64,000 bases of DNA from Oasisia sp. SBJ-2009. Its lineage: Eukaryota; Annelida; Polychaeta; Sabellida; Siboglinidae. Of the stretch, positions 50,236 through 60,026 are shown in pieces. Position 1 is the first letter of the stretch. Every line of letters starts with the position of its first letter. Where the stretch lies: positions 44,917,634 through 44,981,633 of the forward strand of contig OZ024865.1 in assembly GCA_964017155.1 (NCBI GenBank). Reading direction: 5' to 3'. The notes under the pieces are model-generated. The model made no database searches and was not told the DNA's origin. It saw only the letters and a program-made list of their open reading frames with translations. The position numbers and the translations under genes are program-made.

Positions 50236-50310
50236 GTCGTTATCGTCGCCATTTACAGAAAGGTTTACATAAGGGTTTGACAAAAATAAAAATCACATAT
50301 CATCGCCGCA

Positions 50311-53300
50311 ATGACAGATGATAAGGTAACATACTTAACAGCTTCTTACACAATGGTTTATCCCGTTTTATTATTTTTGGGGTTAGGTGCCCAATATGTT
50401 GATATAATTGAAATGTTTTAAATTTAATACGGTGTATCAACCGTTGTTCAATACATTCGAAATTCGTCAGCATCTTTCTTTCAAAGATTGTGTTTTGGAA
50501 AACTAATTTTTTCCACATCGCAAAAAACATGGAGTAATTTCTTCTCTGAAGAATAATTTACGCGGCACGGTGAATGGAGTATTGACGATTATAATTTTGT
50601 TTATTTGATTAGGTTGTGGTGTTGCATTGAAATACCCTATTATCGCGCAACAGCGTGTTACCGTTTTGTATCGTGGGCCTTACTATTTTTTAATACGGTG
50701 AAGTTGTTTTACACGAGATCGGCATTTGTTACACAATTAGAATGAAAACCACAATTGGCGCAAAAGAAATCTGAATTAAATAAAACTGACTGTCGGCAAA
50801 CACTTGAGGATGTCGACCAGCGTTATCGAATGCCGATGAACGGAAGTGACAGCTGAATCGAGCATGTAACGAAAAACCTGAACCAAAATCAGCTGACCTC
50901 TATTATCGCCCGACGCTATGGCCACGCCCATGACAGCTACCGGCGACAACGTCATTGTCATCAACGAACTCTTATGCTTTTATATAAATAGAATGGACAT
51001 CTTGCCGCGTTCTGTACTTCTCCGAATTGTACTTGACAATTTTACGGACACTGACATCAATAAAGCCAAAGACGTTCTGCATTCGCACATTTCCGTTACT
51101 TTAAAAAACCGGCGTATCAAACGTCAAGGTTCAGACAGAGCGAAACACAACATCGACGACATCTCCAAAGTCCTGGACGAAATTGACCCGAATCACATAC
51201 CAATCTTCGTGGCCCGTGATCTTGGTAAGCTGCCAAACATCGACTTTAATCATGTGGACGTTTCCTCTTTATCCCGTGAAATCACTATGTGCAAGAACAA
51301 ACAGAACGACACTGATGACGCGTTCCAGCTACTAACCAACTCAGTGTCTACACTGTCGACGCAGATCTCTACTCTGGTGTCGTCACTTACTTCAGGAGTG
51401 CCCAAACTCGTGAATGCCACTGTGAAATCCCTGCTGCCACTGCCGCAGATCATTACTGCTGATGTTGCTACAACGACAGCCGCCAAATTCGTGCCTACAC
51501 GTCTCGCCATCTCCTCTGAACGCTGTAGATCATCCCAGAGCTCAACATCTCCGCCAATCACTCCTCTACAATCTGCGGCGTCAATCTCGATTGAATCAGC
51601 GATCACTTCCCTGATGGGCTCGCCCCCTGCTCCACAACAGTCAGTCGAGACCACTACATCTATTACGCCTACCGGTAACACATCTTCGCCACTGTGGACC
51701 GACGTTGTCTCCAAGAAACCACGCAAGCCATCAACGAAAACGTATGTGTCATCTGTTAGTGTTAAGCAACACAAAACGCATCAAATGACCACTGGAAAAT
51801 CGTCCGTCAAGTGTGGACTCAAATGTGCTCCCGCTCGACTTGTATCGGCGGATTACTTTTTAACCGGTTTTCATACCGACACATCATGTGTGGACGTCTC
51901 GACGTATGTGTCTTCTAACTTGAAGATGAAGTGCACCTGTGAACGCATTCCATCAACTCACAACTACTACGCCTCTTTCAAACTGTGTGTCGACATTGGC
52001 AGACCGAACACTCTCTATGACGCCAACCTTTGGCCAGTTGGCACTAAGATTGGTCGATACTTTCCTCCAAGGAAACACAACACAGCTAATTCGACACACC
52101 TATAGACTGTCGTATACGTATTGCTTCCTTTAATGCGAGAAGCATACGGAACAGTTCACTTGATTTGATTAACATTTTAACTGCATGTGATATACTTGCT
52201 GTGCAAGAACATTGGCTTCCCAAACAGAGCCTTTCATATATTAATTCTTTGCACTCTGACTTCAGTGCTAGGGGCATTAGCTCCATCGATTATGGTGATG
52301 GCTTCAGTGGTCGTCCTCACGGTGGTCTTTGTTTTTTATGGCGAAGATCACTTGACCCATCCATCGAAATTTTGGTTTATGACGACGAGAAAAGACTTCT
52401 TGGTCTAAAAATCACTACTTTTAATGCCACAATTCTTGTTCTTAATGTATATCTACCATATCAGAGCGATGATAATGTTGATGAATATCAAGCTATTTTA
52501 GGCAAGATCCAAGCCATAACTGACTCATTTGATTCAAGTAATATTTTTATTGTTGGAGACTTTAATGCTGATTTAATCAAGACTAGCTTATTTTCACCAT
52601 TTCTAAATTCTTTTATTAGTGAATGCCACTTTATCCCAAGTGACATTAAGTATCTTCCCCCCGATTCGTTTACATATGTTAGTGACGCCCATGGCTCTAG
52701 GAGCTGGCTGGATCATGTGCTTTGCACCCACTCCAGTCACTCATCTGTCTCTGATATGGTAATTAATTATGACTGTGTCTCTTCGGATCATTTTCCTCTA
52801 TCGTTTACCATTTCTATCAAATTACTACCCACTTCTGAATCATCCACTACGCAACAAACTTGTAAGCCCAGTCCCATGTGGGATTGTGCTTCCTCCCATG
52901 ACCTTCTCAACTATTACAACAATTCTGGTTCTCTTTTATCCGGCATTGACGTACCACATGCTGCTCTAAGTTGTACCAATCCTAACTGCCATGATGTAGC
53001 CCATCAGCTGCTCTTGTGCAAATTTTATAATGATATCATACATTCTCTTACGGATGCTTCCGATGTCATTCCTACTAAAACGTATAACACATCCCGAAAA
53101 TTCAATGTTCCTGGTTGGAACGACCTAGTCAGGGACTCTCATCAAGCTGCCAGAGAAACTTTTCTCATCTGGCGGTCTGCTGGGAGTCCGAGACATGGTT
53201 CTTTGTATGACTTAATGAAAATTAAACGTGCCCAGTTTAAACGCAACAAAAGACATTGCGAAAAAAATGCTGAATCTCTTAAAGCGGAGCGACTAGCTTC

Positions 53301-56300
53301 CAATCTGAGCAGCCATGATTTAAAAAACTTTTGGAAGGGCATCAAACAAGCAAACAATGCCAGGTTACCTAACCCCAGTAATGTTGGAGGTGCCTGTGGT
53401 GCTGAAAACGTCAGAAATATGTGGCTTCAACATTACCAATCACTGCTTAACTCTGTACCCGAGTCTACTGTTCACATTCATAAGATTGACATGTATTGTA
53501 GCAATATTCAACTTAGCGACAATATGGCTGTTAAAGTTAAAGAACTACAAGAATTAATAATTGCTATGCCTGTTGGTAAAGCCTGTGGCTATGACCATAT
53601 CAGTAATGAACATTTTAAGTATGCTAACGAAAAACTACATATTCTTATGTCTTTGTTGTATAGCAGTCTGTTAATACATGGTTTTTTACCTGATACTATG
53701 ATGACAACAATCATAGCTCCTATCATTAAAAATAAATCTGGTGATTTGTCAGACAATAATAACTATAGACCCATTGCCCTTGCCACAGTAGCTAGCAAAC
53801 TATTTGAATCATTAATATTATCCAGGGCTATCCCATTTCTCATTACATGTGACAATCAATTTGGATTTAAAAAGCATCACTCTACTGAGATGCTCATATT
53901 TCTGTTAAAAGAACTTTTTCGAAACTATATTGCTAATGGGTCCTCTATGTATGTTACTATGTTGGATGCCTCCAAAGCCTTCGACAAAGTTAACCACAGC
54001 AAGCTATTTGGTAAATTAATTGATCGTGGCTGTCCAGCTTTTATTGTACGCATTCTATACCACTGGTACGGTACCCAACAATTTACCATCAGATGGTGTC
54101 AGGGATTTTCTAGCTTTTTTACTGTTTCCAATGGTGTTAAACAGGGTGGAATCCTTTCCCCCCATCTTTTCAATGTGTACATGGACGACTTAAGCGTTAA
54201 TCTAAACAAATTATATATTGGTTGTCTTTATGCTGGCACCTTAATCAACCACTTGATGTATGCTGATGACCTCTGTATTTTTTCTCCCAGTGTTGCTGGT
54301 TTGAGAAAACTTACCGATTGTTGTGCCAAGTATGGCGAATTGTTCAATATTACTTATAATGCCAAGAAGTCCTTTTGTATGGTTATTGACAACCAATCCC
54401 AGGACAGGAAACATTTTCATTGTATCCATCTCGATAACCATCCATTACCTTATACTACAAAATGTAAATATCTTGGTCATATAATCAACAATAACCTGAC
54501 TGATGATGACGACATAGCCAGACAAAAAAGATGCCTTTATGCCCAAGCCAATGTATTAGCTCGAAAATTTTGTCTTTGTAATATTTCTACCAAAATTATT
54601 TTATTTCAAGCATACTGTGCTCCTATGTATACTTCTAGTCTTTGGTGCACATTCAAAAAATATAGCCTCAAAAGCATTACTGTCGCATACAATAATAGCC
54701 TCAGAATTTTACTAAACTTACCCCCAAGATGTAGTGCAAGTTTTATGTTTGCCACCAACTATATTAAATCCTTCAATGAACGCATTCGTTCATCAATATT
54801 CAGTCTTTTATGTCGTCTTCATCAGTCAGATAATATCCTTTTTATTAATTACCTTCATACCGACATTCATTTTAAGAGCCATTTGTACTCATACTGGAGG
54901 TCTTTATTGTACACATGTCATTAGTATTGTATTTATTTTTTAATCATTTTTAATTTTATTTTATATTTATTTTTACAACTTATTTAATTCATTTCCTCAT
55001 ATATTTAGACATAACTTTTTAAATTTTACACTTATATTTTTACGTTGATCTCATTGCTTTGATTGTATTATATGTATTGTACTTTTTTTTTTTTTTATTG
55101 TATTTTATGTATACATATATGGACGTCTTGTCTGAAATAAACCTTATTATTATTATAAAACTGTTTGTATTAGTCAGGCATGAGCCTTTTTGTTTTGACA
55201 GGTCCGGTGACAACGAATTTGTTGGTTGATATACCATCGTTACATGTCGGTGACGAAAGAGAAAAACTCATCTTAATAAAATGTGCGGTAATCTTATACT
55301 TAACTGGCCTAAATTATTACGGCCTTTTAAAACCGTTTTTTCACCTTATATCGATATGTATGTATTCGCAATGTGATTCTACATCACTTCCGGTACAAAG
55401 AAGTCAGATTAAACTATTTTAATTTGTGTTTTACAATAATTTAAACACACCGAGTCGAAATAAATCGGTGACATAGCATGGTTTACTTCGACTCGGCGTG
55501 TTTAAATTGTTCTAAAACACAAATTAAAATAGTTTAATCTGACTTCTTTGTACCGGAAGTGATGTAGAAACCCATTGCGAACACATACACATCGATATAA
55601 GGTGGGAAAAAACGGTCTTAAAAGGCCGTAATAATTTAGGCCAGTTAAGTATAAGATTACCAAAATGTGCTGTGTAATCCAAAATAATTATTTTCCTATC
55701 TACCCCTTTTCCACACAAAAAGTAAAGAAAAACAAATTTTTCTAGTCATCAAAATAATGAGAGCATACAATATGAGAGTACACTGGCTAATATGACATGT
55801 TCATTTTCATAGAGAATACATTGTTGCCCAATGAATTTAAACTAAAAACAAATTATCTTAAATTTGGAAGTATACACACATGACTAATACAGGCAGATAC
55901 CCACCAGTTTTGTAGTTGTCCCATGGACAGCTGGTAGTGACAATTTCACTTGTCTTGTGGCAAATTTAGTTGTTGCCTTGTTGGACAGTCATAATGTTGA
56001 TACTTGTGTACTGCACCAATGAATAGATTGTGTACATTGTTAGAACATGTTTCACATTAGTAAATATATTGTTCATGGCTCCAAGAATGGTTTATTTTAG
56101 TATGATTTACTTACTTTGGAGCATTATTGTCGAAGCGAGTACGACGTTTCGACCCGTCGTCTATGGGCCTTGATCACGTACTGATGTCACGAAATCTGAG
56201 GCAACACACGTGTCATCAGTACGTGATCAAGGCCCGTAGACGACGGGTCGAAACATTGTACTCGCTTCGACAATAATGCTCCAAAGTAAGTAAATCATAC

Positions 56301-59300
56301 TAAAATGTTTCACATTGTTAGAACACGTTTTGTTTCCCTCAGGAAGACTCGTATGACCCAGACATCCACTTCGAGCCAATAGTGAAACTAGAGGCTGTGG
56401 AGACAAGGACACTAGAAGAGGATGAGGAAGAGATACTCAAACTGTAGGTGACTTATTAATTATTAGGTATCCCTTGGCTGCATTACATTTACTAACGCTT
56501 TCTTTTGCAGGAAGGAAAGATCTTATAAATAAAAACATTTAAAAGTTCACATAATTATGTTTTGTACCATACAACATTGTTACGTGCATTGTAAAACAGT
56601 AGTTGAATGTCAGGCAGCAAAGTTATCACATGGTGTGACTCAACTTTTGAAGTCAATGTATTAATAATAATAACTATATACTTCTGCATCACCCATATAC
56701 TCAGGAACTGGAGACTAGATGTACAATATATAATAATCATAAGGCAGAACGGCGAACAATGTGATTTAGGGTATCAGGGGGTAAGGATGGGATGAATCTG
56801 GTAAGTAAAATATTCTAGCGATATTCTAGCTGTGAATTTTTAAATGTCGAATAGGGTGGAAAGGCTCGAATATTCAAAATTTTGAATACAAATCAAATTT
56901 TTTCCCATCTTTTCCGGGAAGAAATGCAGTTTCAAACAAATAATTTGGTGTGCTTTTTGTTCGTAAAACTGAACTTTACTAAGCTGAACATAAAGTTCGG
57001 TTTAGTTTTACGAACAAAACGCAGCTTCACTGGGAAATCTGGAAGACGCATGAGATTAACCAAACAGGGCAGTAGTGGAGTAACACAGTAACGGTGTGTG
57101 TAGTGTATATTGGCTGACGTGTGTTGTTCACAACTGCTCGGGTGTGTTCCAGACGAGCCAAGTTGTTCCGGTATGACTTCACGAGTGACCCCCACGAGTG
57201 GAAGGAGCGGGGCACGGGGGACGTGAAGATCCTGAAGAACGCAGACAAAGACACATACCGCATTCTGATGAGGCGGGACAAGACACTCAAGATCTGTGCC
57301 AATCACTACAGTAAGTTCAACAGCGCAGCGGCGCGGTGGGGCTGTAGCATTTGTACAGTTGTTTTAGCGTTTGGTTTCCCAGCGTCCATACATCATTGCA
57401 TGGATTCTTCATTCAGCTTGGTTGGTGGTTGGATTTATGCCCCAAAATTGAACCCTTGGGTTTATATGACCGCAGGGTATAGGAATAAAAACTATTTGTC
57501 AATCAGACATTGTTTTATGCTCCAATAATTTAACAACCTTACCATGACAGCACACAGCAGACATGCCCATAAAAATTATGACGGCAAGACACTGAACAGC
57601 CCCATTGAAAACCTCCAAACATATACGTTTTGAGGCTTGTTCTCAAGGCCGTTAAATTACCGAATGTGAGCCTAAAACAAATGATTAATATTTTTAATTG
57701 CTGAATACTATTAGAATCCATTTTGTTCCAATACGTTATGGTCATGGTCACAAATTATATATGCACAACTCACGGAAAACTGCTTGAAATATATGTTTTG
57801 TGTGATATAAGTTTTTGCGGACACATTGAACGTTAGAATTTTATACTTGCTAAAGTATATCACCCCCTTGTTCACCCTGCCGCACCCTCACATGTTTCAG
57901 TTCTGCCCCAGATGCGTCTGATGCCCAACTGTGGCAGTGACCGGGCGTGGGTGTGGCACACGCCCGCCGACTACTCAGACGAGGAGTCGAAGAAAGAGAC
58001 ACTCGCCATCAGATTCGCCTCGGCAGAAAGTGAGTGACACCATAGAATCGTTCGATATAAACATTTAATGTTACAGATTTTTGTTGCAACAGAGACCATT
58101 TTGGGGCTTAGATTCCGAGGGAAAAGAAAATTACTTGTTATGCCGTTACAAGTCGAGTATTTTAACGTTGAATTGCTCGTAACTGCTTCATGAAACATAT
58201 CTTGCCCTATAGCTGACATATAAATAAATTAAGTATATAAATAAGTACTCTAAATAATAAATAAATAAGCAAGTAATATTCCTTCCTATAGTCAAAAACT
58301 TTGTGTAACTGATGTTGAATCATGTATCCTAGTTACAGTACATGCTACATACCAGGTTATATCTGATTCTTATTACAAATAACGTAACGTAGTCATAAAC
58401 ATGTGAAGTTTAATGTTGGGTTTGTCTACATGTTGAGAGCAAAACGGTTCCAGCAATGTTGTATTGTTTCATTCAGACGCACAGAAGTTCCGGGAGAAGT
58501 TTGAGGCGGCTCAACAGCTGGGAGACATCCCGGGCGGAGACAACGGTAGGAACCCTTGGACAGTCATGTTGTGTCCAGCCACAGGCCAGGGGTGTCTGCA
58601 TTACCCCCGGTGTACTAGTAGTAGTTCTAGGTGCATCAAGGTCTTGTTTTAGGCAGCCTGGCTCCTGGTCCTCTTTCAATATCCAGTTTGTTATCTTCAA
58701 AGAGCAAGTAATCCAAAAGTGGTGTTTGACAATTAATACACACTGCCATTGCAGATCAAATATGTTGGTTCCTTTCATCCCTGTTGAAATGTATTTTATG
58801 CATCTTGGGGTGGAGGGATACATTGCTATAGTGCGAGTGAAACGTCACGCAACTTGACGCTAATAGTCCCCCCGTCCCCCAATACCCAGTTCCAGTTGGA
58901 TCGTATGTTTGTAAGTCGCACTATAGAGTGGTGATCTATTTGATTTTTTATTTATCTGTTGTTCCTGCAGTATACGTTATATTTTTATGTAACTTCTTTG
59001 GCAGTTTTATATAATTTTACCTGTACGATATTGCAAAGACGTATCACAGCTATGGTTGTCATAACATAAGAGCTGATTTGCCAGCAGCCTGCTAATCTCA
59101 CGAAGATTGTTTTGTGTAATTTGACCTAGAGCTATATTCATGTTTCACATTCACAAATCGTAGGATGGGAAAATGTATATTTTATGTAAGGTTATTGTGA
59201 ATAAACTTAGACTGTTTATTGTTAGACGGGAGTGTGGAACTTACTTGTGAAGTTCTGTTGGACTTGTGGGCAAAGCCTTAGGGTTCATCTCAGAGCATTG

Positions 59301-60026
59301 ACATCCTATATCTGATTAAATAATTCATTTATGAGGTCATGCACATGATATATCAATGTGAGATATCAATACTTTACGCTGATACTATTAAATATATATA
59401 TATTTTTAAAGTTAGTAAGTTGTTTATATAACTTACTTTTCAAACGATGTTTATTTACATGACTTAATTGCATATTTATTATACAATCACATCCTGTATA
59501 TTGCTCATTATTTTATCTGTTTTTCTACAATTTTACATTTATCTAACTTATAACCTTATTTATTTTTATCTATTCATTTTTTTTCTTTTATATGCTACTT
59601 AGGTGTGCTAATGTATGTACCAATTGTATATGGGTTTTTACCTGAAATAAATGTATTCGTATTCATAATACATTGATACTATAACATTTTATTACACAAA
59701 GTTTCATGTCATTGGGTGGGATGGTGGCTGACAACAGGCGAAAGTATTTATGTCAGACATTGACGTTTTGAGAAGGTCCCTTGCGTGACAGTTGTCTGTT
59801 GTTGACAGCGGGAGCAGACGCGGACAAGAGCAATGAAGAGGAAGAGGAGGTGAACGAGAGCAAGGAGTCGGAGGCTGACTCGGGCACAGAGATGGACAAT
59901 TGTACAAAGGACTTGAAAAAGCTCGCCGTCAAAGACGACACGAAGGCGGACGAGTCGAGCGAAAAGACGGATTCGGCCACTGCGGAACCGGTGGCGGCGA
60001 AGCCGACAGAGGCGGGCGAGTCATGA
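50311..60026 (+). CDS. RANBP1: Ran-specific GTPase-activating protein / Ran-binding protein 1, 6 coding exons
   Basis: RANBP1 binds Ran-GTP through its Ran-binding domain and co-stimulates RanGAP, releasing export complexes in the cytoplasm. Exons: 50311-50325 (MTDDK, predicted), 56343-56443, 57153-57310, 57901-58029, 58477-58545, 59809-60026. Phases agree and give 229 aa (human 201). Visible motifs: [99 protein letters not shown]. The acidic C-terminus includes [12 protein letters not shown], which matches the position of the vertebrate nuclear-export leucines. Exons 2-6 are certain. Exon 1 is inferred: the ATG has a good context (GCCGCAATGA), the short exon ends AAG|GTAACA in phase 0, and it lies about 80 bp after an E2F-like site. 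Intron 1 (6 kb) contains a sense-oriented LINE and two foldback elements. Confidence 0.92.
50918..52105 (+). CDS. LINE ORF1 protein, 395 aa
   Basis: Opens at ATG 50918 ([20 protein letters not shown]) about 130 bp inside the element. It has a helical N-terminal segment, a low-complexity Ser/Thr/Pro middle (about 190-290) with the ORF1-like phrase [13 protein letters not shown], and a C-terminal folded part ending near GRYFPPRK. No CCHC zinc knuckle is visible. By family analogy it is an RNA-binding chaperone of the retrotransposon RNP. Confidence that it is an ORF1 rests on its position before the EN-RT ORF. Confidence 0.8.
   Translation: MATPMTATGDNVIVINELLCFYINRMDILPRSVLLRIVLDNFTDTDINKAKDVLHSHISVTLKNRRIKRQGSDRAKHNIDDISKVLDEIDPNHIPIFVARDLGKLPNIDFNHVDVSSLSREITMCKNKQNDTDDAFQLLTNSVSTLSTQISTLVSSLTSGVPKLVNATVKSLLPLPQIITADVATTTAAKFVPTRLAISSERCRSSQSSTSPPITPLQSAASISIESAITSLMGSPPAPQQSVETTTSITPTGNTSSPLWTDVVSKKPRKPSTKTYVSSVSVKQHKTHQMTTGKSSVKCGLKCAPARLVSADYFLTGFHTDTSCVDVSTYVSSNLKMKCTCERIPSTHNYYASFKLCVDIGRPNTLYDANLWPVGTKIGRYFPPRKHNTANSTHL
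52090..54924 (+). CDS. LINE ORF2: AP-endonuclease and reverse transcriptase
   Basis: The frame is open from 52090, overlapping the last 16 bases of ORF1, to the stop at 54922-54924. The N-terminus reads [20 protein letters not shown]. Endonuclease signatures: VQEHWL, VGDFNAD and SSDHFPL. Reverse-transcriptase signatures: [60 protein letters not shown] and catalytic YADD at 54259-54270. No RNase H domain is visible after the RT. There is no in-frame ATG near the start, so translation probably depends on ORF1 by frameshift or termination-reinitiation. Confidence 0.9.
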   Translation, partial: FDTPIDCRIRIASFNARSIRNSSLDLINILTACDILAVQEHWLPKQSLSYINSLHSDFSARGISSIDYGDGFSGRPHGGLCFLWRRSLDPSIEILVYDDEKRLLGLKITTFNATILVLNVYLPYQSDDNVDEYQAILGKIQAITDSFDSSNIFIVGDFNADLIKTSLFSPFLNSFISECHFIPSDIKYLPPDSFTYVSDAHGSRSWLDHVLCTHSSHSSVSDMVINYDCVSSDHFPLSFTISIKLLPTSESSTTQQTCKPSPMWDCASSHDLLNYYNNSGSLLSGIDVPHAALSCTNPNCHDVAHQLLLCKFYNDIIHSLTDASDVIPTKTYNTSRKFNVPGWNDLVRDSHQAARETFLIWRSAGSPRHGSLYDLMKIKRAQFKRNKRHCEKNAESLKAERLASNLSSHDLKNFWKGIKQANNARLPNPSNVGGACGAENVRNMWLQHYQSLLNSVPESTVHIHKIDMYCSNIQLSDNMAVKVKELQELIIAMPVGKACGYDHISNEHFKYANEKLHILMSLLYSSLLIHGFLPDTMMTTIIAPIIKNKSGDLSDNNNYRPIALATVASKLFESLILSRAIPFLITCDNQFGFKKHHSTEMLIFLLKELFRNYIANGSSMYVTMLDASKAFDKVNHSKLFGKLIDRGCPAFIVRILYHWYGTQQFTIRWCQGFSSFFTVSNGVKQGGILSPHLFNVYMDDLSVNLNKLYIGCLYAGTLINHLMYADDLCIFSPSVAGLRKLTDCCAKYGELFNITYNAKKSFCMVIDNQSQDRKHFHCIHLDNHPLPYTTKCKYLGHIINNNLTDDDDIARQKRCLYAQANVLARKFCLCNISTKIILFQAYCAPMYTSSLWCTFKKYSLKSITVAYNNSLRILLNLPPRCSASFMFATNYIKSFNERIRSSIFSLLCRLHQSDNILFINYLHTDIHFKSHLYSYWRSLLYTCH
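55290..55658. mobile_element. foldback element, 369 bp, RANBP1 intron 1
   Basis: Long inverted arms: AATCTTATACTTAACTGGCC at the left and its exact reverse complement at the right end. Inner matches include AATTATTACGGCCTTTTAA, CACTTCCGGTACAAAGAAGT and AATTTAAACACRCCGAGTCG. The spacer is short (about 55465-55485). It lies 135 bp after the LINE 3' end. Confidence 0.85.
56094..56305. mobile_element. foldback element, copy 2 (RANBP1 intron 1, next to exon 2)
   Basis: Palindrome bounded by ATTTTAGTATGATTTACTTA and its reverse complement, with inner blocks TTTGGAGCATTATTGTCG, GAGTACGACGTTTCGACCCG and GATCACGTACTGATG. It ends 36 bp before the exon 2 boundary at 56343. About 30 bp of left flank (ATATTGTTCATGGCTCCAAG) is also shared with copy 1. 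Confidence 0.85.
59400..59668 (+). mobile_element. possible LINE/SINE 3' tail in RANBP1 intron 5
   Basis: The segment ends with GTATATGGGTTTTTACCTGAAATAAATG followed by ATTCGTATTC, similar in plan to the 3' end of the full-length LINE (ATATGGACG, TCTGAAATAAACC, then a short tandem tail). No coding capacity is seen. It is probably a 5'-truncated copy of a related element. Confidence 0.4.

Larger units (their letters stand above)
48685..50310. promoter_or_regulatory. divergent interval between TRMT2A and RANBP1 (candidate bidirectional promoter)
   Basis: This 1.6-kb interval separates the TRMT2A coding start (minus) from the predicted RANBP1 coding start (plus). In mammals the same two genes share a bidirectional promoter (Htf9). 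Visible here are an inverted CCAAT box at 50190-50194, GCGGGAAA at 50228-50235, and a short perfect hairpin at 48922-48973. The non-coding first exon of TRMT2A is expected here but I could not place it. Transcription start sites are not determined. Confidence 0.55.
50789..55154 (+). mobile_element. apparently full-length APE-type LINE in RANBP1 intron 1
   Basis: A non-LTR retrotransposon with a short 5' leader, ORF1, ORF2 encoding endonuclease plus reverse transcriptase, and a 3' end of CTGAAATAAACC followed by TTATTATTATTA. The 9-bp word ATAAAACTG occurs at 50780-50788 and again at 55155-55163, consistent with a target-site duplication. Both ORFs are uninterrupted, which suggests a recent insertion. 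It is inserted in the sense orientation of RANBP1. Clade assignment would need phylogeny; the APE domain and ATT-rich tail exclude L1-like poly(A) elements and restriction-endonuclease LINEs. Confidence 0.85.

Noticed and set aside
50028..50321. 97-aa ORF overlapping the RANBP1 5' region
   Set aside because: Starts at a non-ATG codon, contains no recognised motif, and overlaps the CCAAT/E2F region and the predicted RANBP1 start in another frame.
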